Notes under the pieces: model-generated
The model's database searches: none
Seen by the model: only the letters and a program-made list of their open reading frames with translations
What the model was told of the DNA's origin: nothing
Program-made: the position numbers and the translations under genes
Source of the DNA: Leptidea sinapis
Lineage: Eukaryota > Arthropoda > Insecta > Lepidoptera > Pieridae
Reading direction: 5' to 3'
NCBI RefSeq assembly: GCF_905404315.1
Contig: NC_066266.1
Span: 937,501 to 1,001,500 of the forward strand
Length of the DNA stretch: 64,000 nucleotides
Shown: positions 1 to 10,800 of the stretch, in pieces
Numbering within the stretch: the first letter of the stretch is position 1
How the letters are laid out: each line of letters starts with the position of its first letter

Positions 1-415
1 GATATATTTGGTAGATCTGAGAATCGTTCGACATTTCTTTTTTATATCCCAAAATTTTTAATTATTGATTATTTTTTATACTTTATATGGCAATACAACG
101 TTTGCTGGGTCAACTAGTTTATTTATAATTTTATTACTAAACATTTAAGTGTGTAATTTTTAAACACATCCATCACTAAACATGTTTCTGTGTTTGATAA
201 GTCAGAAGACTCAACGATATTTATTAGTGTTAAGCAATAAAGCACTCGATTAAATTTTATATCGCATTTGCTACTCACTACATATTTTAATAAACTTAAA
301 TTTATTAAGCAGATTAGGAATTTTGTAGTTTATGAATTTTAAAATGTTATTCAAGCTGTGCGATGATTGTTATCTGTTTGGATTGCCTACATAAATAAAT
401 AAATTTCTGATAGAG

Positions 416-703
416 TCAACAACATGCGCACTCTATCCGTATTTCGCCTGTGTACATGTTACGGTTTATATGAGACAGCCTGCAGACTGCGGACGCACTG
501 TGAACGATGGCGTAATACAGACCTCCTAGGTTAGAGAGGTTTTCTGTCACAATCAGCTGTTCGTAATTAAAGTACTGTAATGAGAAATTTCGTCGCGAAT
601 CAGGCCATGACGATAGTTTCACCGCTAGGTCCGCGTCTGGATGGTAACAACAGATGCTCGTATCGTGTCCACTCACGGTACACGAGATCTGACAGTGTTT
701 CAT
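416..703 (-). CDS. Unassigned 95-codon ORF
   Basis: An ATG-initiated reading frame with nine cysteines (starts MKHCQISCTVSGHDTSICCY, ends IRIECACC). It is GC-richer than the AT-rich sequence around it. No family recognised, and no splice evidence or signal peptide. It may be a chance ORF, part of a repeat or an exon of an unseen gene. Confidence 0.25.
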   Translation of the reverse strand: MKHCQISCTVSGHDTSICCYHPDADLAVKLSSWPDSRRNFSLQYFNYEQLIVTENLSNLGGLYYAIVHSASAVCRLSHINRNMYTGEIRIECACC

Positions 704-856
704 ATCAGTTTAATTTTGTTGAACTTAGGTCTTGTCCGTACAACTAATTAGGGCTTGCACTGCACTTGCACTATGACTTTAGTAAACGAACTAAGACGAT
801 ATATTACGAACAGTAATATAATAGTAATCGTGTAAACGTGTTCCGCTCATGTAAGA

Positions 857-950
857 CTTGCCAGATTCTTGAGAAATATGGAAGTCTATCTAGCATAAGG
901 GTTAACCTCTCAGCTAGCCTTGAATAAATCAAAATTGACCTGTAGTCCTA
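857..950. repeat. Interspersed repeat, copy 1 of 2
   Basis: The segment containing ccagattcttgagaaat...agctagccttga recurs at 2508-2615 in the same orientation with scattered differences. Family unknown. Confidence 0.5.
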
Positions 951-1029
951 CGTTCCTGTGACAAATTTCCAGTCGCAGGTACAAGGGTGTCGTAAGAGGC
1001 GACTAAAAAATTTGTCTCAATACACATGA

Positions 1030-1450
1030 TTCTTGGAAAACAAGCGATGCTGGAAGCCAATTGGCACCAATCTACCAATGAATTGGCAGCATGGTTTGAT
1101 GTAAGCATATGTACCATATTCAATTTTAAAGCTTGAAGATTGAGTATCCCACGATTTGACTGATCTACAGAGAGGAGCACTCGTTGAAGCTTGTCTCGCC
1201 ATTTTGAACCGGTAGAGAAATGAAGAGTAAAATCTGTTCACTTGAAGAATAAGAAGAATTTTATTTGGGTGAATGTGAAGTTTGATGAAAAATGGATTAT
1301 ATATGATAATCGCAAGGGAATACCCCAATGACTGACTCCAGGTCAAACAGTACTACACTGCCCTAAAGTGAAGTTTATCTATAGAAAAGTTATGGTAACT
1401 TTTTGGGGGTCACTTCAGGGTTCAATTGTTCCTCATGTCCGGTCAAGCAA
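1030..1450 (+). pseudogene. Decayed mariner-family transposase
   Basis: Broken reading frames give ANWHQSTNELAAWFDVS, FDEKWIIYDNRKG and KVMVTFWGSLQGSIVPH. These match the DNA-binding and catalytic segments of Tc1/mariner transposases; the DEKW motif carries the first catalytic Asp. Several stops and frame changes are present, and no clear TIRs were found. Confidence 0.65.
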
Positions 1451-2507
1451 TAACAATAGATGTCAACATAAAATATCGTAAATAAATTATACACATACAA
1501 CCACAAAAATAAAACACGTGGTAATCATACATATAGCCAAATAAAAAAACACATGTTGCTTATTTGTGAAATTGTTTAAATTAATTTTTATTTTTTTACA
1601 TAGCACCTATTTGGTGACTTTATACAATTACCAATCACCAATTCTGTCACTGTATCACTTTCTATAACTATATTCAATTCACTTTCCATTATTCAAAATG
1701 TTTTATATTTTTAATAAATCATTGAAATAAAATAAAGTCTTATAAAGTATATATACATTTTAGTAATACATATCTTTGCAAAGATTGATCCTCATCAGCA
1801 ACAGAGTCTATTGGTGCAATAATAGAGGATGTAATTTTTTTGGAAAAAACTTCCGGGTCGATTTCCGTCAAAATTTCAATAAATTTAAAAAAACTAAATA
1901 TGCAGTTATTGGTTTCTTATAAATCGAGGGCATGACTCATTTCACGACTTTTCTCTAAGTCTCGCAGATTTCGACTTGGACATCACCGCCCTTCTCAAAA
2001 AACCAGCCTGTATAGAACGTCACAGGCACAAACAACTACTTAAATTCAGGTAACGTGATCGTAGGCAATGTTGTCAACTGCAAGTGTAGTGTACTGTGTA
2101 GCTAAAGTAGAAGGTAGAAATAGATTATGCTTATGATAGATAAATAATATTATTTTTATAGTTATAATATTTTTGAGATTATTGAATAGATTAATCACTT
2201 ATATGACCTAGGATATAAATACGCATGCATTTACATCAGTTAGCTGCTAACAATCTGCTGATTAAAACAGGTCACTCCGGACGTACAGTCAAACCCTAAA
2301 AATTGGCATTGGCAAATTGGCCACTTAAGCATTTTAACGTAGATTGTAGTATGTTTTGATATAAACAAAACCCCAATTTTATTTATACGATAAGATGTCA
2401 AAAGATTTGATTTTAAAGCAAAATACATAGGCAAATAAATATATACTACCTAATAACGTAAAAATTAAATTATTTATTTGTTTGAACGTGTTATTCTCTT
2501 AAAATGA

Positions 2508-2615
2508 TAGCCAGATTCTTGAGAAATTGTTAAAGTCTATATAGCATTAGGTTAAAACTTCTAAGCTAGCCTTGAAAATTAATTTTTTTACTGTCGTCCC
2601 TTTGGAATTGCTTTA
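2508..2615. repeat. Interspersed repeat, copy 2 of 2
   Basis: Second copy of the segment at 857-950, same orientation. Confidence 0.5.
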
Positions 2616-3139
2616 TCCGTGTGCGCTGGTAAAGTCGTAAATTATATATAAAATAAAAATGTTCTACAAAAATATTGTACCTTAATAAATCTGTAATTTA
2701 TCGCCTTAATATTCTTTACGAACGAAAGTTAAAGCCCTCCCCGACGGAACCTTGTCAGTAGTTTGCTAATTATACTGTTGATTTGAGGTGATTTTACGAC
2801 GTAAGTAAGATGTCGGCCTGTCCTATTCTCAACGCGCAGGGATTTATAGTACAGTCTTCTGAATGAATATTGCTTATTTTGTATGCGTTTCTCATCATGG
2901 GGTCTTTGGTCCAGACCATAAATATCTGTTTTACATCCAATAAAAAACGTTGCGAATAATAGATATTATTGAATTGTATTTGAATAATTGAATAAATCAG
3001 CCAACGATGGATGGTATGGCGGAAGAAGTTGCGTTATATGTACATTTACATACGTATATTTATAACAGTGATAATCATTATGTTTGCCTTGATATGGCGT
3101 TACGAACCTTTATAAAGTTGTTGATTTAATTCATGCTGT

Positions 3140-3600
3140 GTAAAGTTGTCTTCTCTTCTTAGTGGTCCCCTCTCTGTTGAGTTGACGTTGACGTTGACGT
3201 GACTCACATTCAATTGGTCTACGAGCTGTCTCCATCGGTTTCGTTCCTTCACCTGGTGGAGTGCGGCGCTGATAGGGAGGGATCTTCATAATTTCGGACA
3301 TTTTATCCGACCATTGATTAGGACAACGGCCTCTAGGTTTTTCTCTGTCACTATCAAACTCTCATGGTTGTCGGCTCCCCTGTGTGCAACATGGCTGAAG
3401 TATCGCACTATGCCCTCTAAGCAGACCATGTGCAGCATCCTCTATCAGCTATGTTGAGCTGTAAGATGCAGATGTTTGTATGACGGGCCGTCCATGGTAC
3501 TCGGAGCATACGACGCGAACACCACATTTCAAGGCCGTGGATTCTCTGTCTACCTGCGGACTTCAAAGTCCATGTCGCTGCGCCTTATAGACCGCAGTAG
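3140..3600 (-). pseudogene. 3' fragment of a non-LTR (RTE-like) retroelement
   Basis: The minus strand reads, across frames, DREKPRGRCPNQWSDKMSE followed by a Lys/Arg-rich end. This matches the PRGRxxxRWSD C-terminus common to RTE-type endonuclease-reverse transcriptases. The frame is broken and lacks the catalytic parts. The segment also holds a short tandem run of tgacgt. Confidence 0.5.
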
Positions 3601-4129
3601 ATTGCAAGACAAGTGCGAACCAAGAGTATTTTAGTTCTTTAATTCGTCTAGATTCATATTAATTTAAACATTTGCTACATAATTAGGCACTAGGCAGTGA
3701 TTTACACGCACTTTTAACTAGCATCTATCCCTTCATACTTGCTCTCTTATTCTTGGCACTTTGACCTGGTCCGGCGCCTTTTTGGAGTTTCATACGTGAA
3801 CCAACGGAACTCTTTTACTATGTCCATCTGTCTGTCATCGGGTTTAATTTCATTAACCGCAATGGTTAGACGGCTAAGTTTTTACAGAGTGTATAATATA
3901 TATTACTGTTGCCGCTATTATTTACAAATGGTCGGAAATATTCGTAAATAAAAAATTACAATTGTATCATAAAAAAAAGAATTGTATAATAATAAAAAAG
4001 TACACAGTGTTATATCTTATACGACGGTAAGGACTAACTCCAACTTGGAGGTACATTCTGATCCACATACATAGAGGCTTGGGGTGATAGAATCTAATAG
4101 GCATCCGCATATACATATACATTTCGGTA

Positions 4130-4320
4130 CCGTAGTTTCGATTTGTAAATACAGTACGGGACTTAAGCACCCCTATCCATGAGACGAATATCCGGACGGC
4201 CGAGCCTTGCTCGGATTTTTAAGAATGTACAAAACATGAATAGGATATATGGATTCGAACCGGGGTCTTCTGCTTTTCCGATCACCCAGTGTCCCATCTG
4301 AGCTGTTACAGTCTTGTATA
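4130..4320 (-). repeat. tRNA-derived SINE
   Basis: On the minus strand an A-box-like cagctcagatggga (about 4308-4291) is followed by a B box ggttcgaatcc (4261-4251), the spacing of a tRNA promoter. The pair is followed by non-tRNA sequence. No cloverleaf closes, so this is a SINE rather than a tRNA gene. Confidence 0.6.
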
Positions 4321-4389
4321 TAGTGACGAAATTTATCTTTTTATTCTAATGTAGCTGTTTCTCATTAAAACACGAATAAAACTAATTTT

Positions 4390-4530
4390 TTTTAAATTGA
4401 AACCTAGCTAAATCGATTTATCGCCCCCTAAATCACCTATATACTAAATTTTATGAAAATCGTTGGAGCCGTTTCAGAGATTCTAAGAACGCGCAAATTG
4501 TTCTTCTCATTTATGTAGATGAAATATTTA
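4390..4530. repeat. Interspersed repeat tail
   Basis: Contains a phrase typical of insect retroelement 3' regions (atgaaaatcgttggagccgt, then cagagattctaag). A related phrase occurs at 59395-59520. No coding potential. Confidence 0.35.
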
Positions 4531-4728
4531 AATAAATAATTGCAAATTCTAATTTAACAACATTTAGGTATAAATCTGATTACCAAATAACTTATACAAA
4601 AAAAAATCTAGAAATTTTAATAAGTGTGCAATAGAGAATTGCAAACAGTTAAAAATATTAAGTGCAAGAAGTGTTGATTGAATATGGGAGTAAAGTGAGT
4701 GTCTTAGTGACTGTAGTGAAGTGACGCG

Positions 4729-4838
4729 ATGGCGACGCAAGTGCCTGTGCCGCCGCGAGTGTCACGCAACGTGTCACTGCCGGCGGGGAGGCAGCCAGCG
4801 ACCGTGGCCATGTTAGCCAGGAGGACCCTGTCCGAGAG
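4729..4838 (+). CDS. RhoGEF2: RhoGEF exon 1, candidate alternative first coding exon
   Basis: An ATG at 4729 opens 36 codons (MATQVPVPPRVSRN..., ending RRTLSE) and stops at a GT donor at 4839 (GAGAG|gtgaat, phase 2). An in-frame TGA lies 12 bases before the ATG, so this is a start exon rather than an internal one. A four-codon upstream ORF begins at 4684. The phase-2 end fits exon 2 exactly. The GC-rich, coding-like composition stands out from its surroundings. An interspersed repeat begins about 18 bases after the donor. It could instead belong to another transcript. Confidence 0.6.
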
Positions 4839-7800
4839 GTGAATGAGCAACCTGTGTGTACTGCATGCGGGATGCGGGCTAGCTTATGGCTACCACAACG
4901 GCACCTATTTCTACCGTGAAGTAGTAATGTGTAAGCATTATTATGTTTCGGTCTGAAAGGCACCGTAGCTAGTGAAATTACCGGGTAAATGAGACTTAAC
5001 ATCTTATGTCTCAAGGAGACGAGCGCTATTGTCGTGTTTTTAGGTTTTTCTAGAAGCCTGAGCGGCACTGCATTGTAATGGAAAAGGCGTATCAATTACC
5101 ATCAGCTGGACGTCCTGCTCGTCTCGTCCCTTATATTCATAAAAATAGCCCACATATAACGAACGACGGTGAAAAGAGAAAGACTAAGTAGAGTGAAAGA
5201 GATTTGCGACGTTTGTCTGGATTTTGTTCGCCCTCGTTCTTTATGTTTGTGCAAAGTTTGAGACAACAGAGTCCGGCTTCATGTGCAGAATTGCTTTTAT
5301 CTCAGGTCTAATTGAAATATTTTGTTTTTTAATTCTGTTATTTCCTTAAAAAAGGTGTATTTAATTTTAGCTAAGATTAGTAATCAAGACTAATTTTAAA
5401 TCCAGGCTCGTTTCATAAATTTTAACCTAAAACCAAAATGATAAACTCGACATTCTCGACAGTAACATAATACGATTGGGAGAACCTTATAGATAGAGTA
5501 TGACAGAAATAACATGCATATTTCATGTGCAATAGATAAGTGTTTTGAATAGGATATCCTTTTGTTAGATAATACTTTATGATAATGTTCCGGTTTAAAG
5601 TGCAGTGTTTATAACGTAAGCTATTTAAATGATGATGGAATAAAAACGAAGAATGTAATTTTTAAATGTTTATGTTTATATTCTTGATAATGTTATAGAG
5701 TAAATAGGTACGTAAGTGAATTTTCTAAAAACTTTCATAACAAACATAAACTTCTAAAATAAAATAATTCTCTTGAGTCACTGAGAGTGAGATGTCCATC
5801 CACATTTCTTGCCAAATACCTCGTCTTAGATTTAATAAATTCGACGCTAGCGACGCATTAAGTTTCCATCGAATGTACATCAAACAGTGTTCTTAGCATA
5901 ATATCTTTATTTGCTTTTACAATTTGTCAAGGTGATGGTAAGTCACCTTATCATTGCGCATTATAATGTACCTTACTGTGTTTTAATTGAACTTTGTGTA
6001 TTTTTGAGTGGCTCCCAAAATTGTTTAAATTTACAATTTGATCCGATGAATGGTCAGTTGTATTATATCGAATGTGTTGACATATAACTCCAAAATATTT
6101 GTTATTATTTTTAATTGTTTATATAATAATATTTGCAACTGCGGTAACTCTTTGATAAGAAGGCGGCAAGTCTTCCGTCTTCGCATATCTTTTTTGTAGC
6201 ACAGCCAAGTTATAACATAACAGAGAAGTGCGACGTAATTGTACAAGCAATTATGATAACTTATTATCATATTGTATGCATTTAACAATTTGTTGACCTC
6301 ATACACACACATATTGTCTCACTATTTGTACATGCTACGGGTAATGCTCGAAGGTTAAGTAAACTTAGGTTAACTAGCTCATTTTGTATTCGACGTTTAC
6401 ATCTAGGTCTACCAAACACTTTCTGGGTTTAGGTAAGGTTAGTTATTTTTATACATATAGGCTTCCTCTTGTCTTTCCATGCAACGTAATTAGATATAAT
6501 AATGAAACTACATTACTACCTAGTTATACTTTGTATTGATACAACATGTATAACATTTCCCAGCCAGTGTGGGTACACCTAGACGTATGCGGTTAAACGC
6601 CGAATACAAATAAATGTTGCTAAACTTTCCGACTTTACCCAATGCGGTAATACTATGCTACTACTAGTTGTACCCGGGTAAACCTTAGTTTACTCAACCT
6701 TATAGCATTTACTGTAACGTATATATAATATAGTATGGGACAAAAATCGCATTTTTTTTTATGAACCTTTATATCGTACCCTAACACTGCGCAATATAGG
6801 TCGTTCAACAGTTAAGTTCTATGTAGAAAATACGCCCTGTGGTAGTATGTGTTATGAAGCAGATATTATAAACGTGAGGATCATGAGAGGCACGTAGTGA
6901 TTTTATATTATTTTAAACTTACATGTACATTGTACATTCAGTGCTGCTCGATCACAACAAAAACATAAAAATGAAAAATTAAGCAGAGTTTGTTACGAAA
7001 ACCTAGTAAGAAAATTAACACGGTGCGCTGGTCTACTAGTGGAATTGTAATTCAAATATTTTTCAACATAGGATTCAAAATCAGTTAATGAACGTCAAGA
7101 ACAACCATCCATTCGATATAGACTGCCTCAGACCTGAGAACAATTCGAGTCTGTGGTATCGTTAAGAAAACCAATTATATTATAATAACCTTTCCAACTC
7201 AAACGTTTTTTAACGATTCTTTTAAAATTCGTAACATTTGTTTTGTACATTTTCTGGGATCATATTGTAAAAAGCATATAACCCACCATATAACAACAAT
7301 AAAAGACTAACTAACTCGACTTAACCGAGTAGTAGGCATAACAAGTTTATATTTGTTCATCGTGTTAACATTATGACTGTCACATTTTCTAGTAATTGTT
7401 TAAACATATAGAACATTATCAAGAATACGTTGATATGCAACAGTCAAAATGTTTATTTCTTAAAAAAATTCTTTCAATTTATGGTTCTTTAGGAAATAGG
7501 TTATACGAGGGCGGCACTGAAAATTTCGGGAATTAAGGAAGTGACACAACATTACTATTTAAAAATGTATTTATTGCTTTTCGAAGTATTCTCCGCGAAA
7601 TTTGACACATTTTTCAATACGATGGAACCAATCATTGAAGCAACCATTCCATTCGGATGTTGGGGTCTCCAAATTGGCCGTTTTGTAGGCGTCCACAGCT
7701 TCTTCAGGTGATGAAAATCTCTGACCACGCAATTTATTCTTTATTTTAGGGAAAGTATCAAAAAATGGAAAATGGGAAATCATTAGGGCTTAGGTCGGGG

Positions 7801-10800
7801 CTGTACGGCGGATGGTCTAATAATTCTGTTTTCTTGCTCTAAAAACTCTTTTGTTCTGTGCGCGGTGTGAGAACTCGCATTGTCGTGATGGAGGATGATG
7901 CTGCGGTTGCAGTTCTCTTTACGGAGTTCAGAAACGACCTGTGGCAAACAAATCCTAGCATACCATTCTGCATTAACCGTTCTTTGTCCCTCAAGAGGAT
8001 TAGTCGCAACATGGCCGGTTTTGGAGACAAAGGTGGCCACCATTTTTTTGCAACAATCCGTGAACGAACAATTTTTATTGGCTTTAACTCATTTTCGAAC
8101 ACCCAAACTCGTGACTGGTTTTTTGTTTCGGGTTCGTACGCGTATATCTAGGATTCGTCACCTGATACGATGTTGTATACAGCATTTGAGGATCCTGCGT
8201 GTAATCTTTTTAGGGTTCTGACGCACCAAGTAACGCGAGCCGCTTTTTGCTCTTGACAGAGCAAATGCGGTATCCATCGGGAAAACAACTTTTTTACACC
8301 TAATTGTTCATGCAAGTATATTTGTATTTGACTCATGCCAATGTCTAAAGTTGCCTGAATTTCGCGGTATGTCACATGTCGATCTTCCTCAATCAGCTTA
8401 CGCACAGCATCAACGTTTTCTTTGGTGACTGCAGTTTTTGGACGTCCTTGAAAGGGGATCATCACTGAGCTTGACATGTCCACGTTGAAATTCAGCAAAC
8501 CAGCTATAAATTGTGGTTTTGGATGGGGCTTCATAACAACGACACACTGTTTTTGTGTTAAACCCCTTCGAAAGTCATAATAAATCATCGCTCTAAAATT
8601 TTCTCGAGTCACACATAACATTTCCTCAACGACTAAACAAGTTGAAAAGACCTTGTGACTAGACCGAGAATCTTTTTTTAAATAAATAAATGGTATTCGA
8701 TTTTTAAAACGAATTAGTTAATTAAAAAGATTTCTAATATGACAGGAACAGTGGAAATATTCCATTCCCGATACTTTTAGTGCAGCCCTCGTAAATAGCG
8801 CGAATAGCCCTCTTCTGCGGCACAAAGATGGTATTAATATTGGTTGTACTGCCCCATAACAATATACCATAGGACATAATACTATGAAAATAGTTAAACT
8901 AGTCGCGCTGTATCTGTCAGTTAACTGGCTAATTTTTTAACCGCATATGCTGCAGAACTTAACCTATTCGCCAATCTTTCAAAATGGGGCCCCATTCCAA
9001 TATAGAAGATTCCACCGGTTTATCCGGTATTCATATTTTTGACATTTGGCGCGGTTTTAATATATTTAATTTTATTACTATTTATTGGCACGACAAACCT
9101 GTACACGGTTTCAGATAGAGCATTGTTTACTTCGTCATATAAAACGTGATTTCTTTTTACTTTGAATATTAGTGAAGTGTCATCCGCCAACAATGCTACC
9201 ATGTGTTTTTTTTCTCTTTTGGACATACGATAAAAACTGAACCGACCGTATTTAAAAATATTTATCTTCTCTTATAGTTTTAACATTATATCAAAATTTG
9301 GTGTCGAAGAAAAATACCCATATTATATTTTGATTTCTTCCTTTATCGTTGTGTGTCGACACAATTTTATTCGGTAATCCTCATTAAGACCAAAGTAATG
9401 AAATATTGGTTGTGATTCAAAATATAATTTACACTCATGGTTTCTATTCAATTAAATGCTCTTTAACTTAAGAAGCCTTTTAAAAATGGGGCTTCTCAAT
9501 TTTTTTATTAATCTTACTTGATATTACATTACTATTTTTACTTTATTTTTTTTATTATTTATTTTTTTTTATTACCTTTACTTATATTGTTGTATAATTA
9601 TTTTTTGGCATTTTTGCTCCTTATAGCAACATATAACAATAGGATTGTAGTAAGGAATATGTACTATATTATATTGTCGTATTTCTAGTTACTGCCATAT
9701 TTAACATTCTATGGCATTAAAAGTGTTATTTTTCCAAGTAAACTACAATTAATTTAAACTGTCTTTCATTAGCATATAATAATTGCAATGGAATTGAATA
9801 CTTTTAAATAATCGTTGCGAGGCCAATGTTCATTTTCCTTCAAACATTTCCCATTTACATTTCCCACTACCAGATTATTCTTCTTTGAAAATGAAACGTA
9901 TATTATAATTATTTAATGATGACAGAGTACTTAACTTTTGAAAATCATTTCAATTAAAATTTAACGTGAAACTTTTATTACGTTTTTATGATTTATTATA
10001 ATTAACTCTTTTAAGTTTGAGGGTCGATAGAGCTTCTAATTTTCTTCTGTTCTTAAACTATAATTTTTATCATACTTGCCAATTCAATTTACAAAATTCA
10101 TAACACTGTCTTGTTGTCCATATCTTTGCCTCCACCTCGTTTTACTCCTCTTCACTTATTCGGTATACTCCTCATTTTCTTCCCCAGTTTCTAAACGAAG
10201 TCTCTAAGCGACGCTATTATTTGAGAATGATTTTAGAATCTAATTTATTAGTCGCTTATTCAGTCCATATTATATTTTCGTTTTTTATTTATTCATTTTA
10301 CATCAGCAATTAATTGGCCCATCTTACATTTTCATAAGAATTTCCAATTAAGCAGAATAATGCTTGTGATGGGAGGGTCCTCTCGTTCCTTACCAAAAAC
10401 CAATTTGATATGCCTCAATGAAAATACATCTATAAAATTTCAGAGTTATGTACAAACGCATACGCAATAAGCACTACGTGAATAAATTTAATTGCAAACC
10501 TTGGACCAATAGTAAGCAATGATCCGAAATTTATTGATATTTAGAACGAGCTATGAACTATTTACATTATGAATACCAAGTAAACTTAGTTGGAAAAGAT
10601 GTACACAGTTTGTTTACCTCAAATATATCTATTCCTGTGTATAAATTCATGGATAAGGTGGAAGATATTGTATTTTACTTAATTATTTAAAGCGTGTTCC
10701 TTAATAAGAGGAAAGCACTTCAGTTGTTTCTTCATCATTGTTTAGTTTAAAAAATAAAGTATTACGGTATAGGTACTTATGAATATAAGTGGGGATACAG

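Larger units (their letters stand above)
7060..9230 (-). mobile_element. Decayed non-LTR retrotransposon (3' half), split by a mariner
   Basis: Minus-strand pieces at 9230-8794 read LLADDTSLIFKVKR (the RT A-DD box) and then, across frame shifts, a stretch like ERLANRLSSAAYAVKK and QKRAIRAIY. Removing the mariner and one TA lets the reading continue with NLFPKEP and on to 7060 (VACQYILDNVLYV-like RT C-terminus). Related sequence is at 28755-29290 and 44280-44740. The element is jockey/CR1-like, 5' truncated and dead. Confidence 0.72.

Noticed and set aside
4251..4320. tRNA gene candidate
   Set aside because: A and B boxes are present, but no acceptor stem or cloverleaf closes and the sequence continues as a SINE body.
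4658..5095. 145-codon minus-strand ORF
   Set aside because: Antisense to RhoGEF exon 1 and repeat R1; its peptide is a repeat reading.
7858..8221. Two plus-strand ORFs of 97 and 108 codons
   Set aside because: Shadows of the mariner transposase on the other strand.
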